From Carnegiea gigantea (taxonomy: Eukaryota > Streptophyta > Magnoliopsida > Caryophyllales > Cactaceae), in the NCBI GenBank assembly GCA_029747015.1, contig JAKOGI010000818.1:198501-262500 (forward strand): a stretch of 64,000 nt of DNA, in the 5' to 3' direction. The notes beneath the pieces were generated by a model. That model made no database searches, was not told where the DNA came from, and saw nothing but the letters and a program-made list of their open reading frames with translations. Shown here piece after piece: positions 35,901-47,900 of this stretch. Position 1 is the stretch's first letter. Each line of letters opens with the position of its first letter. The translations under genes were made by a program, and so were the position numbers.

Positions 35901-38900
35901 TTCGACTGAGAAGATTTGAGGCCTCTAGGGTTTCGAATGGTCGAGCACACTCGAGTTGAGAGGCTGAAGAAGGCAGCCAAAGCAAGTTTTAAGTATTTTC
36001 TTCCAATTCTCTCTTTTTTTCCGAAGGAAAACTTAAGTTCCTCTGGGCGCACACCTGGCTCGCCTTGCGCCTCGGCGTGAGGCGCCATGAGGCGCACGCC
36101 TCGCGTGGCTTTGGGAATGGGCGTCGCCTGGGTGTGGGTGGGGCGTCGCCTGGGTGTGGGTGAGGCGCCAGCCTGGGCGCCTCGCCTAGGCGCGCCTCAT
36201 CTGCGCCTTTTCAAACTAAGAATGCCATGCAGTTCTTGTTTAATCTTTTGAGATGTACGGCATGCGGAATTTCCTCTGAAGTCCAAAAAACTACATTGCA
36301 TTAGACCAAGGTCCAAAAAATGTATGACTTGTTATAAAATGTGCATGAACAAGTTACTAACTCCACTATTTTGGTCCCCATGAATCACAAAGAAAGCATG
36401 TAAGACAAGTTGCACTGACAGCATAGAAACATATGGCGCAGGTGATGAAAAAGAGGAGGTGAATGAAGACTTTCCAGCAGAAGACAATCTCACTCTACAA
36501 ACAGGGCCCGAAACAGTCCAGCAGAGTCTTCCAGGATCAACCCCAGAGGTTAATGAATCAATTGATGATGATGATAAAGAACACTGTGCTGAAAAAATCA
36601 GTGATGATTTTCCAATTGAAAAGGTACAAATGCAATAAAGAAAAGTCGATGGACTAAAAGTCTTATTCCTTTGATTCATAGGTCTCATGATAATCATCAT
36701 CCATTATATAGGAAGGAGATGAATGTACATTTGAGGACCATACACATGAGAAGAATGATGTTCAAGATTCAGCAGCAAAAGACCTGGCTGATGCCTCCAA
36801 TGAAAAAGAACTTACAGATGTTAAGCAGGTTACTGTTCAGAATGCGGCTCAAGATGACACCATCGAAGAAACAGCCGAGGGTGCAAAAGATGAAACAGAA
36901 GAGTTGTCCCCTGGAAAGGTCAGATCTAGATATTCTTAGAATTCATTAGTTCTTGGATTCAACCGCTTTTTCTCCTCCCCTAAATGGTGAAATGTAGTTC
37001 AGATTGAGGACCTTGTGAGAAGCACTTCACCGGAAACCACTGCACCAGAGCAAAGTGCCGAAAATGTGACCATTGGCGAGACCCTTGGCTCAATTATACA
37101 GGAGTCTGAAATCTCTCCAATGGAAAGTGCAGCAGAACTGACCTCTTCTCCAGTGGTTGAGAAGATTGATGATACTCCCGAGGAACAGAAGGTCGAAGAG
37201 AAAAGTTCAAACAGATCAACAGAAATTGATGAGCAAGTTGATCAAACACACCTCTCATATGATGCACAGGGGAATTCGTCACAGAACTTGGATATGTGTA
37301 ATGAGGAAGAGAATGAAGCTCTGCCAACTGAGAGTTCAGACATGAATAATGAGGCTTTCAAGGAAGAACCAAATCAGAACCCCATAGAGATCTCAGAGAA
37401 TGAAACTGTCAACATTACACAAGGAGCAGTTGATGTCAGTGGTGAACAGAGTAGAGATGAACAAAATCTCAAAGAACCAGCATCAGAGGAAACAAAAGCC
37501 ATAAATGAAGAGGTAAAATATTGAATTCATTTATCTAAAAAAATTCAGTTTTGTCATAAATCCTGTGTTTCCATAGAGCTGAGTTCACTAGACCAATGTC
37601 CTACAGAAACCTGATGTTACTCCAAATCCCACCGAGGAGGATTCTGTAGCAGGACTTACAGATGAAGGTTTGACACAAAACCATCAGACTATTGAGGAAA
37701 GAGAAGAAAATGTGAAAGCAAAGGTTAGTTTTGTCTCTGAAATGCATAACCAACACAGTTTTCTGGAGACGTTCTATCCTTGAGGTTTTTATGTCCTTTT
37801 TCTTCCCCCCCCCCCCTTCTTAATGAGATTTTCATGATTGTATTGATCAGCCAGCAGAACCTTCAAACAAGGACAATGCCTGTGATAGCCAATCGCCGGA
37901 AATTGCAGAAGAGATGGCAACAACGGCAAGCTCTGTGGAATATGTAGCAGCAGAAGAAATTGTTCAGAGTCACGTGGAGTTAAATACTCCCTGCACAAAC
38001 GCAGAAGGAAATTCCCCAGAGATAACTACTACTGAGGTGAAGCGTACACCAAGTGATCAAGAACATGAGGGTGTCATTCCCATAAGTCATGGTCCTTCCA
38101 CCAAACAGGTATACCCACAAGTCAGCTCCAACCTCCATGGGAAGTTCAGCAAAAAAAGGATATCATAAAATTTGCACAAGAAAAGCTTATGTGATGTAAA
38201 CAATTACCATTTGAAGATGATCACAAACATTGACTAACAAATCTGAGTTTTATCTTCATTTGCTAGAGTATGGTTACTGATTTTAGCCAATAAGTTTCCA
38301 ATATATGAAGATTATCCTTTTATTTTCTATGGCAACAGATTTAACTGTGTATAAATACATTTGTTCCAAAACAAAAACAACTTTGTTTCCTACATTGTGA
38401 TGGAAGCAGTATCTAAGGAGGTTGAGTAAGAAACCTGGAGGACCTTCAAGGTCGTATAAGCATTTCAAAGCAATGCATGGATTTGGTGAAGAGCTAGGGT
38501 AAGAATGACAAAGAAACATATGGATGGAACTAGCCATGAGATACTTGAGCGCTTTCTTAATATTAGGAAATATTGGTTTCTCAAAGCATCTTACATTTTC
38601 CGTTCCCCTAAGTTCGGCTTATTTCAGTCTCCATGATAATAGTTATATAAACCTGGTATTCCAAAGATAGCCACGGCACTCTGTTATGATGCTTATATAG
38701 AAACTTATACACAAACGAATTTCAGTCTTTAAAGAACCTTATCTCTGTGGGACAGAATCCTGAACCAGTGGATGCTGTGAAAGAGTTTGACTCGGAATCT
38801 GCAGCTCCTTGTGACAACAGCCTAATATCTGCCAACAAAAGCAAGGAAGTGGAGGAACAAGATACCCAAACCACAGAAGACATGGTCTCTGAAAGGAACA

Positions 38901-41900
38901 ATGAGGACCAAGGTTTGAGAGTACTTGAAGAAGACAATGAATTAAATAGTGAGAGCTCTATCAATGAAGCCGAAGACGTAGATCATGTAATTTCCTTGTG
39001 CTTCATCAAAGTAAATAAGGAAGCAATTTATGCTAAGTTTCTTATCATTTTACACATACTCCATTGTACAGGAAGCAACTGAAGTTGACGGTAAGGAAAT
39101 TCAAGCTGTCAAACATGAAGCTACTGAGGAAGATGTTCAACATGTAGAAAAAGGAACAGTAGATGAACAGGTCAGTAAAACAGATCACCTTATCCATTCT
39201 ACTTAATTTCCAACTTCCACAAATAATTGATGATGCCATTTCACAGGAGAAAAGTGACATCAAGCATGAAGATTCTTCTCAGCAACATGATGAGAAGAAC
39301 ACTACTGAATCAGACATAGCTGAAATCCAAGAGAATAAAGAAGAAGCACATGAACGCAGTAGGCCCAATGAGATTCATATAGCAGACACTGTCAAAGATG
39401 AGGAGATAGTGAATTGTGAACTTGAAGAGATCAACACCAGTAATTCTATTGGAAATGAAGAGCCCATTGAAGCATCCCAAGGCAGTGGCGAAAATACTAG
39501 CGTCTCTGATGATGAAGTTCAACTACCTGCAGCCCAGGAAGAAACAGCATGTGACAAACACCAAGATGCAGAAGATGATGATTCAAACAACGCAACTGAT
39601 GCTATTTCTGCAGAGGAGGTTAGGACAGCATTTCTCTTGCAAGTGTTTTTATTGTTTTGATGTTTTCTGAAGTTTCACCAGATTTCACAGAGGAATAATG
39701 AGGGAACACTTCATAATATCTCATAGATGACATCAAGAGAAATGCCTCCCTGGTGCAGGATAATTTTCAAAATTTTTCAGTCAAAGATTTTACATGTACA
39801 CGCACAGTGTTGTTTGCATACGTTGATTACATTCCACTAAGTCATAGCAAGGGTTATTTAACACAAAAGCATCATAAATATTTTTTGACAAAAGTAACAC
39901 AATCATAGACTGCGCTTCCTCCTGTTTACTTCATTTGTCTAACAAGGATATACTATTATATATTGGTTTTCACCAAGATATGATATATTAGTGGTGTTAA
40001 AGACATTTGAGAGCACTTGCAATATAGTCAATCCTTAGTCAATCTTAAGTATCATCAATACTTTCCGAGGGGATGCTTATATGTACTTCAGAGTTCAGAT
40101 CCAGAGACAACTTTCAGCGTCTAAGACATCTTTTCCTGTGGAATAGAATCCTGTACGGGTTGATGCTGTTGACAAGCCTGAATTAGTCACTGAAACGGCA
40201 ACCACCGATGATGATTGCATTGCATCTGATGATGCCAACAAATCTGTGGCTGAACGCAGCAGTTCAGTTGTGGAGGGCAAAAATGATAATTCTGACAAGC
40301 ATCTTCTCCAGGAAGAACAGAGCAACAATCAAGGTTCGAGGATCACTGTGATAGAGACTGAATTGAAGGATAGGGAACTGCAACTTGATGAGGATACTCG
40401 AAGCATCAGGAAAGAAGCCAATGACGATGATATACGGGAAGTAGCACACGATGAGGTCAGCATTTAAGATATGTTCCTTCCTTGAAGGCTGAAGCTCAAT
40501 TGATTTGAGAAATAAATAACCGATGATATGATGAATTAGGAAAAAGTCAAGGCTGCAAATTTGGATACTCCCCAACACTATGAGAACAGCACTGCTGACC
40601 TTGACAACATTCAAGTCGAGAAAAATGGAGAAGCACATGAACAAAGTGAGTCTGAAGAGATTCGAGGAAACGATGGAGTAAGGCATGAGGCATCTGCTGA
40701 TCAGAGATTTGAAAGCATATCCAGCAATGAAGTAGCAAATCAGGAAAGCGTTGAAGCATCTCCAAGCCATGAGGAACACACTAACACTTCCAGTCCCAGA
40801 GAAGGCAACAAATTTATTGAAGTCCAGGATGAGGCAGCAATCAAGAAACAGCATGAGAACTTAGAAGATGAGACCCCAACAATTGATGGTGTTTCTACAG
40901 AAGAGGTCAGAACATTGACGATTTTTCTCCCTCAACTGTTAATACACTAACAATACATTTGCACAATAAAGAAATTCAAGTCCAAATCGATATCGTGAAT
41001 GTCCCGCTAGACAAGATTTGGGTGGCGGTTAATGTCATATTCTTCCCTGTGCATTCCAAGATTCTGGTTCCGTTAGACCTTAAATATGACAAAGGATAAA
41101 CTAAGGTGGGAAAAATAAAAGAGACTGTCTCAAAGTGAAAAAAAAACAAGATACATAAGTCTGTGACGGTATACAGCCTAACATCTTGGATCATATACTT
41201 CTTGGGAACAGAATCCTGAACCAGTTGATGCGGTTGAGAAACTTGATTCTATGTCCGCAGTTGCCTGTGATGATGACTTGTCTTCCAAAACTCAAGAAAC
41301 CAGTCATGTCAAGGACCAAGATGCCAAATCCAGTGAACACCAGCCCACAGTAGCACATAATGATAATCAAGCTCTAAGCGTTACAACAGCAGACGTCGAA
41401 GTGGATGATGAGTGGTCTAAAAACAACTCTGAAGATGCAGATCAGGTAAATTGCGCGTTTGGACTTAAGTTGAGCATATTGAAAAACAAAAGGGTCAACA
41501 AAAATTCAAACGGCACCTCCCAGCAGCTTAATTTGCTATATTGACAATGTGATTTGCAGGAGAAAATTGAGCTGCCAAAAGTAGATCCTCCTCAGAAACT
41601 TGATGAGAGCACTACCACGGAATCAGAACACATAGACGTCAGAAAGGATGGAGAACTTAAAACCAGAGGCTTCCCTGAGACTTGTGGAACAGACACAATC
41701 AAGGACGAGCAGATTGTGCATCAAGATAGAAACTCTGACAATGCAATGGGAGATGAAGAGACTGTTGAAGCATCTCCAAGCCAAGATGAAAAAGCCCGTA
41801 TCACCAACAACCGGATTCAAGATAGTGAGATCCAAGACAAAGCAAAAACTGATGAACAGTCAGAAAAAATAGAGGATGAGAATTCCAGAGATGTAGCAAA

Positions 41901-44900
41901 AGATGCTCCGATAGAAGAGGTCAGGAAAGAGTTTCTTTCTTTTTGTTCTTTTGATTGATGTTTAAACCCATCAAGAAGATACAAAGATGATTCCTTGTCC
42001 TTAACTCATCTATTTGTGGAACAGAATCCTAAACGAGCCGAAGATGTTGAGCTGCTCAAATGTGGCACAAGGCCAGCAGCTGCCAATGACAACAGCACAA
42101 CATCTGATGAAGCCAACAAACCTGCTGAACATGAGATCCAGGAAGAACAGAATGCAAATCACGGCTTGAGTGTCACTGAGGTTGGCAACCAGTTGGAGGA
42201 TGAGGAACCTATGGGCAAAGGGAAAGATGCGAATCAGGTAAAGCCTTCATGCTTGAGCAAGTCATTTAGGAGAGAGAACAGTGCGTGACTTCTTGTTTTC
42301 TTGTCACATTCAGTGTGCCTCCATGGTACCAGAAGCAAAGGAACTCGAGCTTAATGAAGAAACTCAAAGCATCGTAAAGACAGCTACTGATGAAAATTCA
42401 CCGCAAGTTGCAGATACTGAGGTCAGCATTACTAACATTACCCCCCATTGAACTTTACTTCCTATTTTTAGCTATAACTGACGGACCATGAACCAGGAGG
42501 AGTTTGCTGATGCAAATAACAATCCTGAGCAAAATGATAAGGAAAGTACTACTGAGATAGACAACAATGAAGTCCTAAAGAATGTAAAAACACATGAAGA
42601 AAGTGGGTCTGAAGTGATTCATGGAAAAGAAACAAGGGATGAGGAGTTGGTTGATAAAAGTATTGAAGAGATAAACTCTGGCAATCAAACAGCAAACCAG
42701 GAAAGCACTGAAGCATCACCAAGCCAAGATGACCCAAGCCAAGATGACTGTACCATGGTCTCTGAGGACGGGAATCAGGTTACTGAAGTCCAGGAAGAGA
42801 CAGCAATTGAAAACCCAAATGAGACAATAGAAGTCGAGGATATAGCCAAGACGATCGATAATGTTTCAGCAGAAGAGGTTAGATTTTCCTCCTCCTTCAC
42901 TTTCTAGTTTTTTTTTTTTTTTTGGGGGGGGGGGGTTCTAGTTCCTAAACATATGAAAATAGTATGAGCATGAGAAAGAAATGAACTATGAAAAGAGTCC
43001 ATTACAATTTTCACTACTTTACAGACATATATAAGATACATTTAGCATTTTCATTGGACAAATAATTGATCATGTGATTTCACAGGTGAAAAGCGACACC
43101 ATTCATGAAGATTCTTCTCACCAACAAGATGAGAAGAACACTACTGAATCAGACATAGCCGAAATCCAAGAGGATAAAGAAGCAGCACATGAACGCCATA
43201 GGTCCATTGAGATTCATGTAGCAGACATTGTCAAAGATGAGATAGCGAACTGTGAACTTGAAGACATTAACACTGGTAACTCTATTGGAAATAAAGAGGC
43301 CACTGAAGCATCCCAAGGCAATGGCGAAAATACTAGCATCTCCGACGATGAAGTTCAGCTACCTGGAGTCCAGAAAGAAACAACAATTCACAAACTCGAA
43401 GATGCAGAAAATGAATCAAACAACATAACTGATGCTATTTCCGCAGAAGAGGTTAGGACAGCATTTCTTCTTATTGTTTTGATGTTTTCTTCAGTTTCAC
43501 AAGCAATCAATTCACAGAGGAAAAATGAGGAAACACTTCATAATATCCCATAGATCAAGATAAATACCTCCTCTGTACAAGAAACTCTATCTATGTAACT
43601 ATATGTAAAATTGGGTGATCTTATATGCTTATGCCAAGTGTCATATTGTTAATAGCTAGAATATATTCTATTAAAGTTCTTTTTATTTTTTTCTCACTCA
43701 CAATTCATTTTTTAAAATTCTCCACCAAACTTTCATCTTCTCCCTAATAAAGACTCATACATATTATTAATTACTGTAAAAATTAATGGATTAATAAGAT
43801 GGTTAATCTATATACATCATCATTGAAAAGGTCTTAGAACTCAGAGTATATGTAAACATTTTATATTTATATATGTAAAAATATTCCATAGTCAAAAATT
43901 TTGAAATCAATTAACAAAATGAATTCAAATAGGAGCTTTTCTTTTAAAAAAATGAGTTTAAATAGTAAACAGATATATACTATTAATTTTTGAGATAAGT
44001 ACTTAATACTATAGAGATTGGTACATTGTTGTGACTAACATTTATGTTAAGATCACTCATTTATAATGTAGATGAGAATATGTAAATCCATTTTAAAAAT
44101 GCCTTTTTTAGCAATTTAGCTCTAATAGTGAATCACAAAAAATGCATTTAACTCAATCCTTGCATCGCAAGGGGAATAACTCTAGTTTTCAAAATTTTTC
44201 AATGAAAGATTTTATATGTATACGAAAGCTGTTGTTTGCAGGTGTTCTATTAAGTCATATCAAGAGTTACTTAACACAAAAGCATCATAAATATTTTTTA
44301 ATAATAATAACACAAACATAGACTGCACTTCCTCATGGTTACTTCATTTGTCTAACTTAACAAGGATATATTATTATATATTAGTTTTAACCAAGGTAGG
44401 ATGGATTAATCGTGCTGAAGACTTTGAGAGCACTTGCAATATATATAGTCAATCCTAACTAAGACCGACACTTTCTGAGGGGAAGCTTATAAGTGCTTCA
44501 GACTCAGAGACAACTTTCAGTGTCTAAAACATCTTTTCCTGTGGGATAGAAACCTGTACCGGTTGATGCTGTTGACAAGCCTGAATTAGTCACAGAACCG
44601 GCTGCCACCGATGAGGATTGCATTACGTCTGATGAGGCTGACAAATCTGTCGCTGAACACAGCAGTTCAGTTGTGGAGTGCGAAAATGATAATTCTGACA
44701 AGCATCTTCTCGAGGAAGAACATAGCAACAATCAAGATTTGAGCGTGACTGGGATAGAGACTGAATTGAAGGATAGGGAACTGCAACTTGATAAGGATGC
44801 TCGAAGCATAAGGAAAGAAGCAAATGATGATGATATGCAAGAAGTAACACACTATGAGGTCAGCATTTAAGACATGATCCTTCCTTGAAGGCTGAAGCTC

Positions 44901-47900
44901 AATTGATTTGAGAAATAAATAACTGATGATATCATGAATTAGGAAAAACTCGAGGCTGCAAATTTGGATACTCCCCAACACTATAAGAACAGCACTGCTG
45001 AACTTGACAACATTCAAGTCAAGAAGAATGGAAAAGCACATGAGCAAAGTCAGTCCGAAGAGATTCGAGGTAATGATGGAGTGAGGCATGAAGCATCTGT
45101 TGATCAGAGATTTGAAGAGACCATATCCAGCAATGAAGCAGCAAATCAGGAAAACATTAAAGCATCTCCAAGCCATGAGGAACACACTAAAACTTCCTGT
45201 CCTAGAGAAGGCAACCAAGTTACTGAAGTCCAGGATGAGGCAATCAAGGAACACCATAAGAACTTGGAAGATGAGACCCCAACAATTGATAGCGTTTCTG
45301 GAGAAGAGGTTAGAACATTGATGCTTTTTCTCCCTCACCTTTTAATACACTAACAATATATTTGCACGAGAATGAAATTCAAGTCAAAATAGATATACTG
45401 AATGTCCCGCTAGACAAGATGTGGATGGCGGTTCATGTCATATTCTTCCCCGTGCATTCCAAGATTCTGCTTCCATTAGACCTTACATAAGACAAAGGAT
45501 AAACTAGGGGGAAAAAAATAAAAGAGACAAAGTGAAAAAACAAGATGCGTAAGTCTGTGACAATATACAGTCTAACATCTTGGATCATATACTTCTTGGG
45601 AACAGAATCCTGAACCAGTAGATGCGGTTGAGAAACCTGATTCTATGTCCTCAGCTGCCTGTGATGATGACTTATCTTCTGAAACTCAAGAAACCCGTCA
45701 TGTGAGGGACCAAGATGCCAAATCCACTGAACACCAGCCCACAGTAGGGCATAATGATAATCAAGCTCTAAGCGTTACAGCAGCGGACAATGAAGTGGAT
45801 GATGAGTGCTCTAAAAACAAATCCGAAGATGCAGATCAGGTAAATTGCTCGTTTAGACTTAAGTTGAGCAGACGAAAGAAACAAAAAAGGTCACCAAAAA
45901 TTGAAATGGAACCTCCATGCAGCTTAATTTGCTATATTGACAATGTGACTTGCAGGAGAAAATTGAGGACCCAATAGTTGATCCTCCTCAGAAACTTCAT
46001 GAGAGCACGACCACTGAATCGGAACACATAGGAGTCAGAAAGCATGGAGAACATAAAACCAGTGGATCCCCTGAGACTTGTAGAACAGACACAATCAAGG
46101 ATGAGGAGATCATGAATCAAGATAGAAACTGTGACAATGCAATGGGAGATGAAGAGACTGTTGAAGCATCTCCAAGCCAGGATAAAAAAGCCAGTATCTC
46201 CAACAACAGGATTCAAGATATTGAAATCCAAGACAAAGCAAAACCTGATGAACAGTCAGAAAAAATAGAGGATGGGCATTCCAGAGATATAGCAAAAGAT
46301 GTTCTGATAGAAGAGGTCAGGAAAGAGTTTCTTTCTTTTTATTCTTTTTATTGATGTTTAAACCCATCAAGAAAATACAAAGATGATTCCTTGTCCTTAA
46401 CTCATCTCTTTGTGGAATAGAATCCCAAACCAGCCGAAGATGTTGAGCTGCTCAAATGTGGCACAAAGTCAGCAGCAGCCAATGATAATAGCATAACATC
46501 TGATGAAGCCGGCAAATCTGCTGAACATGAGATCCAGAAAGAACAGAATGCTAACCAAGGGTTGATCGTCACTGGGGTTGGCAACCAACTAGAGGGTGAT
46601 GAACCTATGGGCAAGGGGGAAGATGCGAATCAGGTAAAGTCTTCATGCTTGACCAAGGCATTTAGGAGAGAGAATAGTGTTTGACTTCTTATTTTGTTGT
46701 CACATTCAGTGTGCCTCCATGGTGCAAGAACTAAAGGAACTCAAGCATAACGAAGAAACTCAAAGCATCGCAAAGGAAGCTATTGATGAAAATTCACAGC
46801 AAGTTGCAGATACTGAGGTCAGCATGACAAACATTACCCCTCAGTGAACTTTATTCCCTATTTTTACCTGCAACTGACAGTACCATGAACCAGGAGGAGT
46901 TTGCTGATGCAAATAACGATTCTGAGCAAAATGATAAGGAAAGTACTACAGAGATAGACAACAATGAACACCTAAAGAATGTAAAAACACATGAAGAAAG
47001 CGGGTCTGAAGTGATTCATGGAAAAGAAACAAGGGATGAGGAGTTGGTTGATAAAAGAATTGAGGAGATAAACTCTGGCAACCAAACAGCAAACCAGGAA
47101 AGCACTGAAGCATCCCCAAGCCAAGATGACTGTACCATGGTCTCTGATGACAGGAATCAGGTTACTGAAGTCCATGAAGAGACAATAATGGGAAAACCAA
47201 ATGAGAAAATAGAAGTCGAGGATATAACCAAGATGATTGATAATGTTTCAGCAGGAGAGGTTAGAATTTTCCTCCTTCACTTTCTTTTTTTTTTTTGGTT
47301 TTTGGGGGGGGGGGGGTTAGTTCCTGGACATATGACCATAGTATATGAAAACAGTCAATTACAATTTTCACTACTTTACAGACGTACAAAAGATACATTT
47401 GGCTTTTTCATTGGAGAAGGGACAGCTTTTGAATGTCTAGACCATGTATTTTAATGCTCCTTTTGGCTTCAAGTATTGCTAACCATGAAAAAGTGCAGTA
47501 GAAATGTTCTAACCCCGAAAAATAATGATTTAGATTCCTAATCAAGATTTAGAAAAAAGTAATTTCTAGAACACCTAAAAAAATTTATTCCCTGCTGACA
47601 ACCTATGTAAAGAGGTCAACTCGAAAATTTCCCAAAAATTACAGAGAATCTAATTTGCACTTTTGGACAGCTAAAAAGGCTCACTTTGGGCAATTCTTTT
47701 GGGTTGGATTATAGAGGAATATAGCAAAAAGCATCTGTAAATTATCCTCTACTTCCTTTTTATGGAATTGTAACCTTATAGGTACACAAGGGCATTTAAT
47801 ATAGGGTCCAACAGAAACAGCTTCTCTATAATTCAATTCAAGCGTAGGTAAGGATGCACCCCCCATCCCCCCCCCCCCGGCACAGGCAGGCTTGTACGGG

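Larger units (their letters stand above)
34595..36918 (+). repeat. Giant gene exons 6-8 (block 1, second copy)
   Basis: E6 34595-35027 (433 nt, phase-1 donor GCCA|GTAAGT). E7 36442-36623 (182 nt, same length as E4). E8 36712-36918 (207 nt). Intron 6 is 1414 bp against 506 bp for the equivalent intron 3. The 913-bp hAT-type insertion plus its 8-bp duplication accounts for the difference to within about 13 bases. Confidence 0.85.

Noticed and set aside
35698..36097. Minus-strand frames inside the intron-6 element as a transposase
   Set aside because: Ser/Leu/Phe-rich with no DDE, BED-finger or hAT dimerisation motif visible, and too short.
32362..37998. Minus-strand frames opposite E2-E11 (for example 34783-35190, 36332-36700)
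   Set aside because: Shadows of plus-strand exons or of the hAT element; no independent splice structure or motif.
40264..45338. Long minus-strand frames (40264-40854, 44667-45338) that look like hydrophobic membrane proteins
   Set aside because: They lie exactly opposite E15/E16 and E23/E24 and recur because the exons are duplicated. Complementing Glu/Asp/Asn codons yields Leu/Phe/Ile/Val, so the hydrophobicity is an artefact.
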